Shown here: positions 1 through 6,676 of the stretch, piece by piece
Position numbering within the stretch: position 1 is the stretch's first letter
Layout of the letters: each line of letters starts with the position of its first letter
From: an uncultured Saprospirales bacterium
GTDB lineage: Bacteria > Bacteroidota > Bacteroidia > Chitinophagales > JADIYW01
Direction: 5' to 3'
Length of the DNA: 18,078 nt
Assembly: GCA_938008535.1 (NCBI GenBank)
Contig: CALLKF010000066.1
Coordinates: 1-18,078, forward strand
The notes under the pieces: generated by a model
Told to the model about the DNA's origin: nothing
Seen by the model: only the letters and a program-made list of their open reading frames with translations
The model's database searches: none
Program-made: the position numbers and the translations under genes

Positions 1-292
1 TGCCTACTGAAATTATTTTATACACCAAATAAATAATAAAAATAGTAAGCAATCCGATGGCAAATTTTGAGGTGAATTTTTTGATACTGATATTTAAAAT
101 AAAAAGCATACCGAGAAAAAATTCTAGGCCAATAAAAAATCGTGCAATATATGGAGACGTTTTCCAAGTTGCCACTCCGATATCTACAAATTGGTATTCG
201 AATGGCTCCATTGGATATATTTTGGTTGCTGCAGACACAATGAATAATGCACCAACTGAAATACTAGTAAGTATTAGTAATATTTTCTTCAT
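1..292 (-). CDS. MauE/DoxX-like membrane protein (partial, C-terminus beyond left edge)
   Basis: The minus strand is open from an ATG at 292 to the edge of the window (97 codons, no stop), so the C-terminus is missing. The protein starts MKKILLILTSISVGALF, with a first hydrophobic segment at about residues 3-20. A segment reading SAATKIYPMEPFEYQ follows, then a second and third membrane segment containing ARFFIGLEFFLGMLFIL. The K-x-x-P-x-E-P-F-E element followed by ARxxIGLEFFLG is what I know from the MauE/DoxX group of redox-associated four-helix membrane proteins in Bacteroidota. No cysteine is visible in the part present. An exact TAnnTTTG promoter element lies 5 bases upstream of the ATG. 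A plus-strand reading frame over 57-305 is the antisense shadow of this gene. The family call is fairly secure; the substrate or partner is unknown. Confidence 0.72.
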   Translation of the reverse strand, partial: MKKILLILTSISVGALFIVSAATKIYPMEPFEYQFVDIGVATWKTSPYIARFFIGLEFFLGMLFILNISIKKFTSKFAIGLLTIFIIYLVYKIISVG

Positions 293-296
293 AGCA

Positions 297-330
297 CAAA
301 AATAACTAAAAAACGGTTTGAAAAATCAAA
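297..330 (-). promoter_or_regulatory. Bacteroidota-type promoter of the left-edge membrane gene
   Basis: On the minus strand 304-297 reads TATTTTTG, an exact match to the Bacteroidota -7 element TAnnTTTG. A TTTG at 330-327 lies 22 bases upstream, within the range for the -33 element. The -33 element falls inside the right arm of the terminator at 309-338, so the terminator of one gene and the promoter of the next overlap. The leader would be only a few bases long. Confidence 0.5.
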
Positions 331-338
331 CCGTTTTT
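308..338 (-). terminator. Hairpin terminator of the 71-residue lipoprotein gene
   Basis: Arms ACGGTTTGA (313-321) and TCAAACCGT (326-334) pair perfectly around a 4-base loop. The stem is extended by an A-run on the left and a T-run on the right, so a U-tract follows the stem on either strand. It lies 3' of the minus-strand gene ending at 367. It is probably bidirectional in form, although no plus-strand gene precedes it in the window. Confidence 0.8.
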
Positions 339-344
339 ATTTAC

Positions 345-370
345 ATAACAATTAACGTATTAATTGTTAT
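345..370. repeat. Perfect 11-bp inverted repeat overlapping a stop codon
   Basis: ATAACAATTAA (345-355) and TTAATTGTTAT (360-370) are perfect complements around the loop CGTA. The right arm includes the TAA stop (367-369, minus strand) of the 71-residue lipoprotein. It is AT-only apart from one G-C pair per arm. It may be an extra 3' stabilising hairpin before the terminator at 308-338, or chance in an AT-rich spacer. Confidence 0.5.
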
Positions 371-582
371 TTTATGCTACAATTAGTTGCTGGAACTAAC
401 AAACGTAAGTTTGCTTCTCTATCATCGCATTTGTCTGCTGCTGTTGTTAGTTTGGTGTTTTTATAGACTTGATTGATTGTAGTAGTACCATCTGTACATA
501 CACATGTCCAATCTTTAACACAAGAGGTGGTACCAAATGCGATTAAAAAACTAAACAATAAAGTGCGAAATAATTTTTTCAT
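367..582 (-). CDS. Small Cys-rich lipoprotein, paralogue 1
   Basis: A 71-residue protein with a lipoprotein signal peptide: KK after the Met, a hydrophobic core at residues 4-16, and lipobox GTTSC with the lipidated Cys at 21. The mature part is about 50 residues and carries the pattern C21-VKDW-x-C27-x-C29, then C52 and C68 near the C-terminus (ending CSIK). The four non-lipid cysteines could form two disulfides once exported. The next gene upstream (734-955) has the same length, the same SCVKDWxCxC start and the same C...C(S/K)IK end, so the two are tandem duplicates. Each has its own terminator, so they are separate units rather than one operon. I recognise the pattern as a recurring Bacteroidota small lipoprotein but know no function. 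Envelope location is inferred from the lipobox. Confidence 0.75.
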   Translation of the reverse strand: MKKLFRTLLFSFLIAFGTTSCVKDWTCVCTDGTTTINQVYKNTKLTTAADKCDDREANLRLLVPATNCSIK

Positions 583-682
583 TTGTTTTATTTTAAGTAA
601 TTAACGATATACAAGTATACACAATAATATCATACAACGCAACTTTAATGCAAAAGGAAGCTATTTTAAAGAAACTCTAACA

Positions 683-715
683 AAAAAAGCGGTTTGACTA
701 ACAAACCGCTTTTTT
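683..715 (-). terminator. Hairpin terminator of the 73-residue lipoprotein gene
   Basis: A perfect 14-bp stem: AAAAAAGCGGTTTG (683-696) and CAAACCGCTTTTTT (702-715) around the loop ACTAA. On the minus strand it follows the stop at 734 and gives a GC-containing stem with a U-run. Its stem sequence CGGTTTG/CAAACCG is nearly the same as that of the terminator at 308-338. This suggests the duplicated unit included the terminator. Confidence 0.85.
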
Positions 716-733
716 CTTATAAAATAAAAAATA

Positions 734-955
734 TTATTTTATTTTGCAAGATGCACCACTATAGTATGCTTTTAATAATTTTTCATAAGCATCACAGCTT
801 TTCTTTGCATCAGCTCTTTTAGTGTTTGGGTAAGTGATAGAATCAGTGTTGCCATCAACTGTACATTCACATTTCCAATCTTTAACGCAAGATGTAGTAC
901 CGAACAAAGTACCTAGTGCACCAAATACTAGTGCGAAGCTAAATTTCTTTTTCAT
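734..955 (-). CDS. Small Cys-rich lipoprotein, paralogue 2
   Basis: A 73-residue lipoprotein: signal peptide with hydrophobic core at residues 5-18, lipobox GTTSC, lipidated Cys23. It has the same cysteine layout as its neighbour at 367-582: C23-VKDW-x-C29-x-C31, then C54 and C70, ending CKIK. The middle (residues 32-53) differs freely between the copies while cysteines, the Trp and the DW-x-C-x-C start are kept. This points to selection for a disulfide-held fold rather than a specific surface. An exact -7 element lies about 30 bases upstream of the start. Function unknown; periplasmic or surface anchoring is inferred. Confidence 0.77.
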   Translation of the reverse strand: MKKKFSFALVFGALGTLFGTTSCVKDWKCECTVDGNTDSITYPNTKRADAKKSCDAYEKLLKAYYSGASCKIK

Positions 956-984
956 AATTAAATAATTTAATGATTAACAATATT

Positions 985-992
985 CAAAGATA
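985..992 (-). promoter_or_regulatory. Candidate -7 element (TATCTTTG) for the 73-residue lipoprotein
   Basis: The minus strand reads TATCTTTG, an exact TAnnTTTG match, 29 bases before the ATG at 955. I see no clear TTG/TTTG at the expected -33 spacing, only T-runs, so this is a half-supported promoter. Confidence 0.4.
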
Positions 993-1074
993 TAAATAAA
1001 ATGAAATAAAAAAAATTTTTTTAATTTTATTTTAAGTTGATATGGATGCAAATGATTTTATTTAAAAAATTGAT

Positions 1075-1935
1075 TTATTTTGATTCGAATTTATTTATAA
1101 ACGGTTTGATATATTCTGCATATTTCTTTTCAAAGAACTCATCTTGCTGAGCATTCATATACACATTTCCTTCACCACTTTTTCCTTTTCTTATAAATTC
1201 ATTGTATACTTTTTCTTCTACTACTGGTGGAACTAATCCAAATTTTGATTCATGTTGTTTCATGTATTCAAAAGATGCATGTGTTTTTACTCGATTAACT
1301 ATTTCTTCTGTAAGATTTATATTCAAGTAGCGTGCAATTCTTTCTAATGTAATATCAAATTCATTCTTCAATTGCTCATAAGTAACATATAAAACGGGCA
1401 ATTTTCGTTTGTTTTCTAACCATTCTTTATTAAATTTAAACCAATTCATCACAGCTTTTTCTTTGGTGAAAAATTCTTCAAAATTTTCATCAAATGTAAT
1501 ATTTGGATCTTTGTAGTTTTTGTGATGATGATACAAGGAAACTGCAACATCTTTTCCATCACGAAATACATAAATTATTTTTCCTTTCATTTCATTACTA
1601 AAAAAAGGATAATCATCGTGCGATTTTATGATTCTAGGTGCTGGTAAGCTATTGATTTTTTCTACTGGTTCACCTAAAAAAGATTGATTTTTTGGCCATG
1701 GTGATACATCATAAATATGATTAAAATCCATGTTGCCATCCGTTACTAAATTATGTAATATTACTTGCATCCATGTGGTGCCAGATTTTAAATAAGTTAC
1801 TATAAAAATATCGCTCTCTCTTTCTTCAAAATCCATAAAATACAATTGGTGTCTTAGTTCTAGTATAACGTCTTCCAATTTTTTATAAATTTTTACTAAC
1901 CATTTTTCTAATAGCGTAATTATTTTTTTATACAT
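1075..1935 (-). CDS. Sulfotransferase (Sulfotransfer_1-like, PAPS-dependent)
   Basis: A 286-residue protein of normal length for the cytosolic/SULT-type family. Such enzymes transfer sulfate from PAPS to a hydroxyl or amine acceptor. Visible motifs in order: the 5'-phosphosulfate loop TYLKSGTTW (residues 47-55), KSHDDYP (104-110) whose His106 aligns with the SULT catalytic histidine in KTH, the 3'-phosphate-binding segment YVFRDGKDVAVSLYHH (122-137), and the C-terminal RKGKSGEGN (249-257) equivalent to the RKGxxGDWK signature. There is no signal peptide, so it should be cytoplasmic. It stands alone: a terminator-like gap lies downstream and a divergent pair upstream. No PAPS-synthesis gene and no acceptor-making gene is adjacent, so the substrate (lipid, glycan or small molecule) cannot be told. 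The family assignment is firm. Confidence 0.9.
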   Translation of the reverse strand: MYKKIITLLEKWLVKIYKKLEDVILELRHQLYFMDFEERESDIFIVTYLKSGTTWMQVILHNLVTDGNMDFNHIYDVSPWPKNQSFLGEPVEKINSLPAPRIIKSHDDYPFFSNEMKGKIIYVFRDGKDVAVSLYHHHKNYKDPNITFDENFEEFFTKEKAVMNWFKFNKEWLENKRKLPVLYVTYEQLKNEFDITLERIARYLNINLTEEIVNRVKTHASFEYMKQHESKFGLVPPVVEEKVYNEFIRKGKSGEGNVYMNAQQDEFFEKKYAEYIKPFINKFESK

Positions 1936-1987
1936 TATAAAATTATTATATTGAATTATTAAAAATGATAGAATTTGCTTCTAAAAA

Positions 1988-1995
1988 CAAATTTA
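1988..1995 (-). promoter_or_regulatory. Candidate -7 element (TAAATTTG) for the sulfotransferase
   Basis: The minus strand reads TAAATTTG, an exact TAnnTTTG match, 52 bases before the ATG at 1935. No well-spaced -33 element is visible. The gap 1936-2087 is divergent and otherwise holds nothing I can name. Confidence 0.3.
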
Positions 1996-2087
1996 CTTGA
2001 AATTGAACAAAAATTTATGAATTGATAAAAAACCGATTCTCAATTTTTGCGCATAATTTTTGTAAATTTACCAAAAAATAAATAAAA

Positions 2088-2555
2088 ATGTCAATTCCTC
2101 AATTTTCATCCTTAACCGAAGAAGAAAAAAATTTGTTGTTAGATACACCAGTGATTGTTACTTATTTAATAGGTGGATCTGATGATAATTTAGACGAAAA
2201 CGAAAAACAAAAATCGAATCACTTAGTTCATATTCGTGCTGCAACAGGCGACCCAATCTTATTTGATTTTTATAAAGAAATTGAAAATTCATTTGCTCTA
2301 AAATTAAATGGCTATGTTGCTAAATATGGCAATTTACAAGCTAGCGAACGCACTCGTGTTTTAGTTGAAGAATTGACAAAATTAAATGAAATTCTTCCAA
2401 AATTAAATGATATTTATGCACGCGCATTATTAAAATCAATGCGCAGTTTAGCTCATGCTATTGCTGAAGTTTCAGGTGGTTTTTTTGGTTTCTTAGATGT
2501 TTCTTATGAAGAAAAACATTTAACTGCTTTAGAAATGATTACGTACGAACCATAA
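2088..2555 (+). CDS. TerB-like helical protein (tentative)
   Basis: A 155-residue soluble protein without signal peptide or membrane segment, predicted to be mostly helical. Two acidic turn-plus-helix elements are seen: GGSDDNLDENEK (29-40) and GG...LDVSYEEKH (130-144). Their D-G-like, small-hydrophobic, E spacing recalls the paired acidic metal-binding motifs of TerB-type bundles, here at either end of the protein. This is a pattern resemblance, not a secure family call. Its TAA stop shares its last A with the ATG of the DUF4112 gene (TAATG), so the two are co-transcribed and probably translationally coupled. The start is preceded by an A-rich leader, normal for this phylum. An alternative is a lineage-specific protein of unknown function. 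Confidence 0.55.
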   Translation: MSIPQFSSLTEEEKNLLLDTPVIVTYLIGGSDDNLDENEKQKSNHLVHIRAATGDPILFDFYKEIENSFALKLNGYVAKYGNLQASERTRVLVEELTKLNEILPKLNDIYARALLKSMRSLAHAIAEVSGGFFGFLDVSYEEKHLTALEMITYEP

Positions 2556-3058
2556 TGGAAAATCAAATTTTTTCTGACGCGAACAAACCATTGCCTCAGC
2601 AATTTCAAAAAATTTCTAAACTGGTAAAATTGATGGACAGTGCTTTCACTATTCCATTCACCAATATAAAATTTGGTTTAGATCCAATTATTGGATTGTT
2701 TCCAATTGTTGGTGATTTATTAGATTATGGAATTTCTGCATTCTTATTAATTGGTATGGTACGCAATGGCGCTAGTGGCAAAGCTGTACTAAAAATGATT
2801 GGAAATATTACATTAGATGGAATAGTTGGTGCAATTCCATTTTTAGGAAGATTTTTTGATGTTTTTTACAAGGCCAATCGTAGAAATTTAGCAATAGCAG
2901 TAGAACATTTTGAAGAAGGCAAACATCAAGGTAGTGCCAAACCATACATATTTGCAATACTTGGTGTATTAACTCTAATTTTTATTGGCTTAGCATTCTT
3001 ATCTTTTTATGTATTCCAATTTTTATGGAATTGGTTGAATGCGCCAACTGCATTTTAG
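2555..3058 (+). CDS. DUF4112 family membrane protein
   Basis: A 167-residue protein with the DUF4112 signature. KLVKLMDSAFTIPFTNIKFGLDPIIGLFPIVGD (residues 22-54) contains the GLDPIIGLxPxVGD core, and GIVGAIPFLGRFFDVFYKANRRN (89-111) repeats a similar P-G-FD theme. A last membrane segment lies at about 131-157. The central hydrophobic stretches (about 44-70) may be membrane-embedded. Function of the family is unknown to me. The start codon overlaps the stop of the preceding gene by one base, so the pair forms a two-gene operon that ends at the hairpin at 3081-3102. Confidence 0.82.
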   Translation: MENQIFSDANKPLPQQFQKISKLVKLMDSAFTIPFTNIKFGLDPIIGLFPIVGDLLDYGISAFLLIGMVRNGASGKAVLKMIGNITLDGIVGAIPFLGRFFDVFYKANRRNLAIAVEHFEEGKHQGSAKPYIFAILGVLTLIFIGLAFLSFYVFQFLWNWLNAPTAF

Positions 3059-3080
3059 TTTCTTTAAGTATTAGTATCCT

Positions 3081-3102
3081 AGTTGTAGATTACAACTTTT
3101 TT
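3081..3102 (+). terminator. Hairpin and T-run after the DUF4112 gene
   Basis: AGTTGTA (3081-3087) and TACAACT (3091-3097) pair around a 3-base loop and are followed by a run of six T. The stem is short and AT-rich, but position (23 bases past the stop) and the T-run fit an intrinsic terminator. An alternative overlapping pairing, ATTACAA (3089-3095) with TTGTAAT (3101-3107), exists. Confidence 0.5.
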
Positions 3103-3143
3103 GTAATTGTTGTTTTTAAAAAATGTAAACTACTAAGAAATTT

Positions 3144-3941
3144 TTATGGCTTAATTACAAATTCGGTTCCAAATGGATTAATGGTAAAATCGGTAATTAA
3201 ACTATAATTTTTATCAGAAAATAACTGTTCCAAAGCATCCACTCTTCCAACTGATTCTTTCCATTCATCGCGAGTAGCTGGATCATGCGAATGATTTAAT
3301 ATTTTCTTACGGCTTTTATTAAATGATTCTATCCAGCAAACTTCATAACCACCAGCATCTGGACTTTTGCAAGCACCATCAATAATTGCCTGCAATCCGT
3401 CAGGATCTTCACCATCGCCATGTTGAATGATTGCATCGTAAACACACAGTAATGCCAATGGCGTATGCAAGCTCAATTCTTTACAATATTCAACTGCAGG
3501 TAAATAATACTCTATATCTACCACTGAATCTTGCGCTTTTCTAAGTAATGGATCATTTACTAATAATCGCCATGTACGTCCTAAACTTTCAATTGTTCCT
3601 GAAGTATCACCACTTTCATTATCAGCTATTGTTTGTAATGCAGGAATATAAGTAGAAAGTGTGTTAGTTGGTTTCAATGCAGTATAAATCTGAACCACTT
3701 CCAATAAATCGCCATTTGCAGTAGTAAAACCAGCGCGACCAGCAGTGAAACCGCGTCCATCATCTAAGTTTTCTATATAACCATATTGAAGTGAAGTGTC
3801 TGCATTTTCAAAAACGCTAATAATTTTATCTGCGATATGTCGTTTTTCAGCAGTAAATGGTAGTTCATCAGGAAAAACAGTTTTGTCTTTGCAACATGCT
3901 ATTGTGAAAAATAACAATAATACATAAATCGATTTTTTCAT
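3144..3941 (-). CDS. Chitosanase, glycoside hydrolase family 46 (lipoprotein)
   Basis: A 265-residue exported protein. The signal peptide ends at FFTIACCK, with Cys16 the likely lipidated residue, so it is membrane-anchored. The mature part matches GH46 chitosanases, which cut beta-1,4 links in chitosan with inversion. Seen: ENADTSLQYGYIE (45-57) followed by DGRGFTAG (61-68) and GDLLEVVQIYT (77-87), the same order as in the Streptomyces N174 enzyme. E45 corresponds to its catalytic acid Glu22, D61 to the base Asp40, and T66 to Thr45, which positions the water. Further along, YYLPAV (145-150) and YDAIIQHGDGEDP (168-180) match the conserved YF-PAV and YDAIVMHGPGNDP segments. All catalytic residues are present. 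It is divergent from the lipoprotein cluster starting at 4106. The family call is strong; the in vivo substrate (fungal or arthropod chitosan, or another GlcN polymer) is inferred. Confidence 0.9.
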   Translation of the reverse strand: MKKSIYVLLLFFTIACCKDKTVFPDELPFTAEKRHIADKIISVFENADTSLQYGYIENLDDGRGFTAGRAGFTTANGDLLEVVQIYTALKPTNTLSTYIPALQTIADNESGDTSGTIESLGRTWRLLVNDPLLRKAQDSVVDIEYYLPAVEYCKELSLHTPLALLCVYDAIIQHGDGEDPDGLQAIIDGACKSPDAGGYEVCWIESFNKSRKKILNHSHDPATRDEWKESVGRVDALEQLFSDKNYSLITDFTINPFGTEFVIKP

Positions 3942-4105
3942 AGTTATTGTTTTTGTATTGAATTTAAATGTAAAGAAAAAAAACAGCAGTTGAATGATTT
4001 TTTATATGAAAAAAGTACGAATTCTAATTCAAACTTACCTTTTACTCATTAAATCAACTAAAATATTTATTTGTGAATACATTTAAATTAATAAAAATAA
4101 TCACT

Positions 4106-5230
4106 ATGAAAGCATTACAAAAAATCAGCACTTTACTACTTATTACAATAAGCATAATTAGTTGCAACAGTTGTAAAAAAGACAAACTTTCAAAAGATAG
4201 TTTAAACCAAATTGAATGTGGTGGCAACGAAACATTCTTCATCAAAAATGATCATTCACTTTGGGCTGCTGGTTATAACTTCTACGGACAATTAGGTGAT
4301 GGTACAACTTCAACGCGCGAAACACCTGTAAAAATTATGGATAATGTAAAAAAAGTAAGTTCAATGGGTGGACATACGATGATATTAAAAACAGACAATA
4401 CACTTTGGGCTTGTGGTTATAATATTAATGGGCAATTAGGCGATGGTGCAAGTACTTTAACTGTAGATGCAAATCCAATACCAAAACAAATTATGACAGG
4501 TGTTTTAGATGTTTCTTGTGGAAACGCCTTTACATTGATCTTAAAATCAGATGGCACTGTTTGGGCTTGTGGAAGCAATCTATACGGACAATTTGGAAAG
4601 ACTACTACTAATACTGATAATTCCACACCAATACAAGTAAATTCAACTGTCAAAGCAATTGCTGCTGGTTACAATCACTCATTATTTTTAAAAGCATCAG
4701 AAGAATTATATGGAGCAGGTTCCAATATCGATGGACGATTAGGTGATGGCACAAATACAAATCAAACAATTCCAAAATTCATTATTAATAATGTAAAAAC
4801 GATGGCAGGTTGCAGCAATCATACTATCATTTTAAGAAACGACAATACAGTATGGACTTGTGGCGCTAATAATTACGGTCAATTAGGTGACGGAACAAAT
4901 ACTGCTAAAAACACACCAGTTAAAATTGCAACAGATGTAATAGCGATTTCAAAATCGTTTGACAATACTGCTTTCTTAAAAAATGATAATACACTTTGGA
5001 ATGTTGGCAATAACGACTTTGGACAAATTGGTGATGGAACAAATGCGAACACCATAAATACACCAAAAAAAGTAATGAATGACGTGAAACTGTTTAGCGT
5101 TGGTGCGAGCCATACCGTAGTTCAAAATAATATTAATGAAGTACTTTCTACAGGTTTGAATTTACAAGGACAACTTGGAATTGGAAGTATAAGTAATCAG
5201 TCTTCATTTACTGAAATTAGTTTTCCTTGA
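4106..5230 (+). CDS. RCC1-repeat (seven-bladed propeller) lipoprotein
   Basis: I chose the ATG at 4106 (374 residues) over one 33 bases upstream because it directly begins a lipoprotein signal peptide: MKALQKISTLLLITISIISC, with Cys20 lipidated. The rest is seven RCC1-type repeats of about 45-52 residues. Each carries a W-x-x-G-x-N-x-x-GQLGDGT motif; the first GQLGDGT is at residues 61-67 and the last (GQLGIGS) at 355-361. Repeats 3, 4 and 7 are the most degenerate. Seven blades make a closed propeller, a binding scaffold rather than an enzyme. It is the first of four same-strand lipoprotein genes. Nothing in the sequence identifies the ligand; a role in surface or periplasmic protein or glycan binding is inference. 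Confidence 0.85.
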   Translation: MKALQKISTLLLITISIISCNSCKKDKLSKDSLNQIECGGNETFFIKNDHSLWAAGYNFYGQLGDGTTSTRETPVKIMDNVKKVSSMGGHTMILKTDNTLWACGYNINGQLGDGASTLTVDANPIPKQIMTGVLDVSCGNAFTLILKSDGTVWACGSNLYGQFGKTTTNTDNSTPIQVNSTVKAIAAGYNHSLFLKASEELYGAGSNIDGRLGDGTNTNQTIPKFIINNVKTMAGCSNHTIILRNDNTVWTCGANNYGQLGDGTNTAKNTPVKIATDVIAISKSFDNTAFLKNDNTLWNVGNNDFGQIGDGTNANTINTPKKVMNDVKLFSVGASHTVVQNNINEVLSTGLNLQGQLGIGSISNQSSFTEISFP

Positions 5231-5277
5231 TAATATAAGACGAACAATTTTTTTTTCAAATCAACAAAGATATAACT

Positions 5278-5907
5278 ATGAAAAAACTAATGATCACTAC
5301 TTTTATTGCAATAGTAATTCTTGCAATAGGTTGTAAAAAGGAAGCACAAAGCAACGCAGATATTACTTATAGCAATATTAATAAGACGATTACTCGCTCA
5401 ACTACAAATATAGATTACAATCTAGATATTGATAAAGATGGATTGGATGATATGAAATTTAGATTCGATTTAGTAAATGCTGCGAGTATCAATAGTACAT
5501 ATTATTATAATTTAATTGAGGTGAAAAATGATTCTTTATCTTTTCACTGTTCAAAGTTAGATTTAAATTGGAAAGGAAATATCATAAGAAATAGTTATCC
5601 ATTACCATACACCGAACAATCTGCTATTTCATCAACAATTTCTTCAGGATATTGGACAGATAATTATTTTTTAGATTATCCTTATTTATATGGAAAAGCA
5701 GAAGAAATGGATAAGTCAAGTTCATCTGTAATTAAAGCATTTTCAAATAATTCTAAAAACTACATCGCTATAAAAATTAAAAAAAAGGGCAGTTATTATT
5801 TTGGCTGGATTTGCTTGTCTATATCTGACGATGGTGAATCAACAACTATTTACGATGCAGCAATCAGCAAATTACCAAATACATCTATTAAAGTCGGAGA
5901 AAAATAA
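5278..5907 (+). CDS. Lipoprotein of unknown function with an acidic, Ca-binding-like loop
   Basis: A 209-residue lipoprotein: MKK start, hydrophobic core 5-17, lipobox LAIGC with Cys19. An acidic loop DIDKDGLDD (50-58) resembles thrombospondin type 3/EF-hand-like calcium loops; alternate Asp residues are present. The C-terminus has the pattern YYFGWICLSI...IYDAAISKLPNTSIKVGEK (about 173-209). I know this from many Bacteroidota secreted proteins, where an FGW(I)xLx strand is followed by a Y-A-x-x-x-x-P-x-x-x-I-x-x-G tail. The two features together mark a secreted beta-rich domain without assigned function. It lies 47 bases after the RCC1 gene and 22 bases before the first LamG gene, consistent with one transcript. 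Confidence 0.75.
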   Translation: MKKLMITTFIAIVILAIGCKKEAQSNADITYSNINKTITRSTTNIDYNLDIDKDGLDDMKFRFDLVNAASINSTYYYNLIEVKNDSLSFHCSKLDLNWKGNIIRNSYPLPYTEQSAISSTISSGYWTDNYFLDYPYLYGKAEEMDKSSSSVIKAFSNNSKNYIAIKIKKKGSYYFGWICLSISDDGESTTIYDAAISKLPNTSIKVGEK

Positions 5908-5929
5908 TAAAAAGAATAAAATTCAGATC

Positions 5930-6670
5930 ATGAAAAATATCAAAATAATAATAACTGTTTGTATCGCCTGTTTAGCTTGCGAAAAAAAAGATGATGGAAC
6001 AGGTTACAAATTAGCATCGCATTTCACGTTTGATAGTACTTTAACAGACAAAAATCATTTCTCGCATGATGTGCAGATTGTTGCTAATGCAGGTGCAGGT
6101 AGTATTTATGATTTTAATGTGAATGGAAAAATCGGCAGTTGCATTAATTTATTAGGAAATGGCCATATACATTGCGAAAAAAATCTTTTTGCAAACTATG
6201 CATCAGAATATGAGAAAGCGAAAGAATATACTGTGTCATTTTGGATGAAAATAAATGATATCAGCGGCACTGGCTTGTTAAATATATTAGAGACTCACTC
6301 ATCATTTAATATAGGTACCACTACATTAGATCTTGGAATATCATTAAGAAACGATTCCTTACTGATTAAGCATTATGATTATTCTGTAGTTGGAAATCCA
6401 TTAACAGAGAATATTGTGGATATTAATACAAATGACTGGAATAATATTATAGCTATCTTCAATAGCAAGGCTTATGTAGTTTTAATAAATGGTGTGGAAG
6501 TTTATTATGCAAGACGAGACATTACCAATAATCAATTTTTAAACACACTCTATATAGGAAATGACGAAAATATAAATGCAGGTTTATACATGTATGCAGA
6601 TGAATTAATGGTATATAATTATGCTCTTACACCAACCGAAGCAACCAACTATTACAACTCAACAAAATAA
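5930..6670 (+). CDS. LamG/concanavalin-like lipoprotein, copy 1
   Basis: I place the start at 5930 (246 residues). The frame is open further upstream, but that part overlaps the previous gene, and 5930 begins a good signal peptide (MKNIKIIITVCIACLAC, Cys17 likely lipidated). The mature N-terminus EKKDDG fits the K-(D/E)-(D/E) export signal described for surface-exposed Bacteroidota lipoproteins. A LamG-like jelly-roll fold follows: LASHFTFDSTLTD (28-40), GKIGSCINLLGNG (67-79), YTVSFWMKIND (100-110), NDWNNIIAIFN (168-178), and the closing DELMVYNYALTPTEATNYYN (224-243), typical of the end of LamG_3 domains. These are binding folds, usually for glycans, with no catalytic residues visible. It shares about 40% residues by eye with the next gene, including an identical NYYNSTK end, so they are tandem duplicates. 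Confidence 0.82.
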   Translation: MKNIKIIITVCIACLACEKKDDGTGYKLASHFTFDSTLTDKNHFSHDVQIVANAGAGSIYDFNVNGKIGSCINLLGNGHIHCEKNLFANYASEYEKAKEYTVSFWMKINDISGTGLLNILETHSSFNIGTTTLDLGISLRNDSLLIKHYDYSVVGNPLTENIVDINTNDWNNIIAIFNSKAYVVLINGVEVYYARRDITNNQFLNTLYIGNDENINAGLYMYADELMVYNYALTPTEATNYYNSTK

Positions 6671-6676
6671 AAAGCC

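Noticed and set aside
57..305. Plus-strand open frame of 82 codons
   Set aside because: It is antisense to the MauE/DoxX-like gene at 1-292, which has a signal-like start, a family pattern and a promoter.
2054..2062. -7 promoter element before the TerB-like gene (TAATTTTTG)
   Set aside because: It has three bases between TA and TTTG instead of two, and no -33 element at a proper distance.
3942..4105. Shared operator between chitosanase and the lipoprotein cluster
   Set aside because: No inverted repeat or exact promoter element is visible in this divergent gap. Only near matches (TACATTTA, TTTATTTG) are present.
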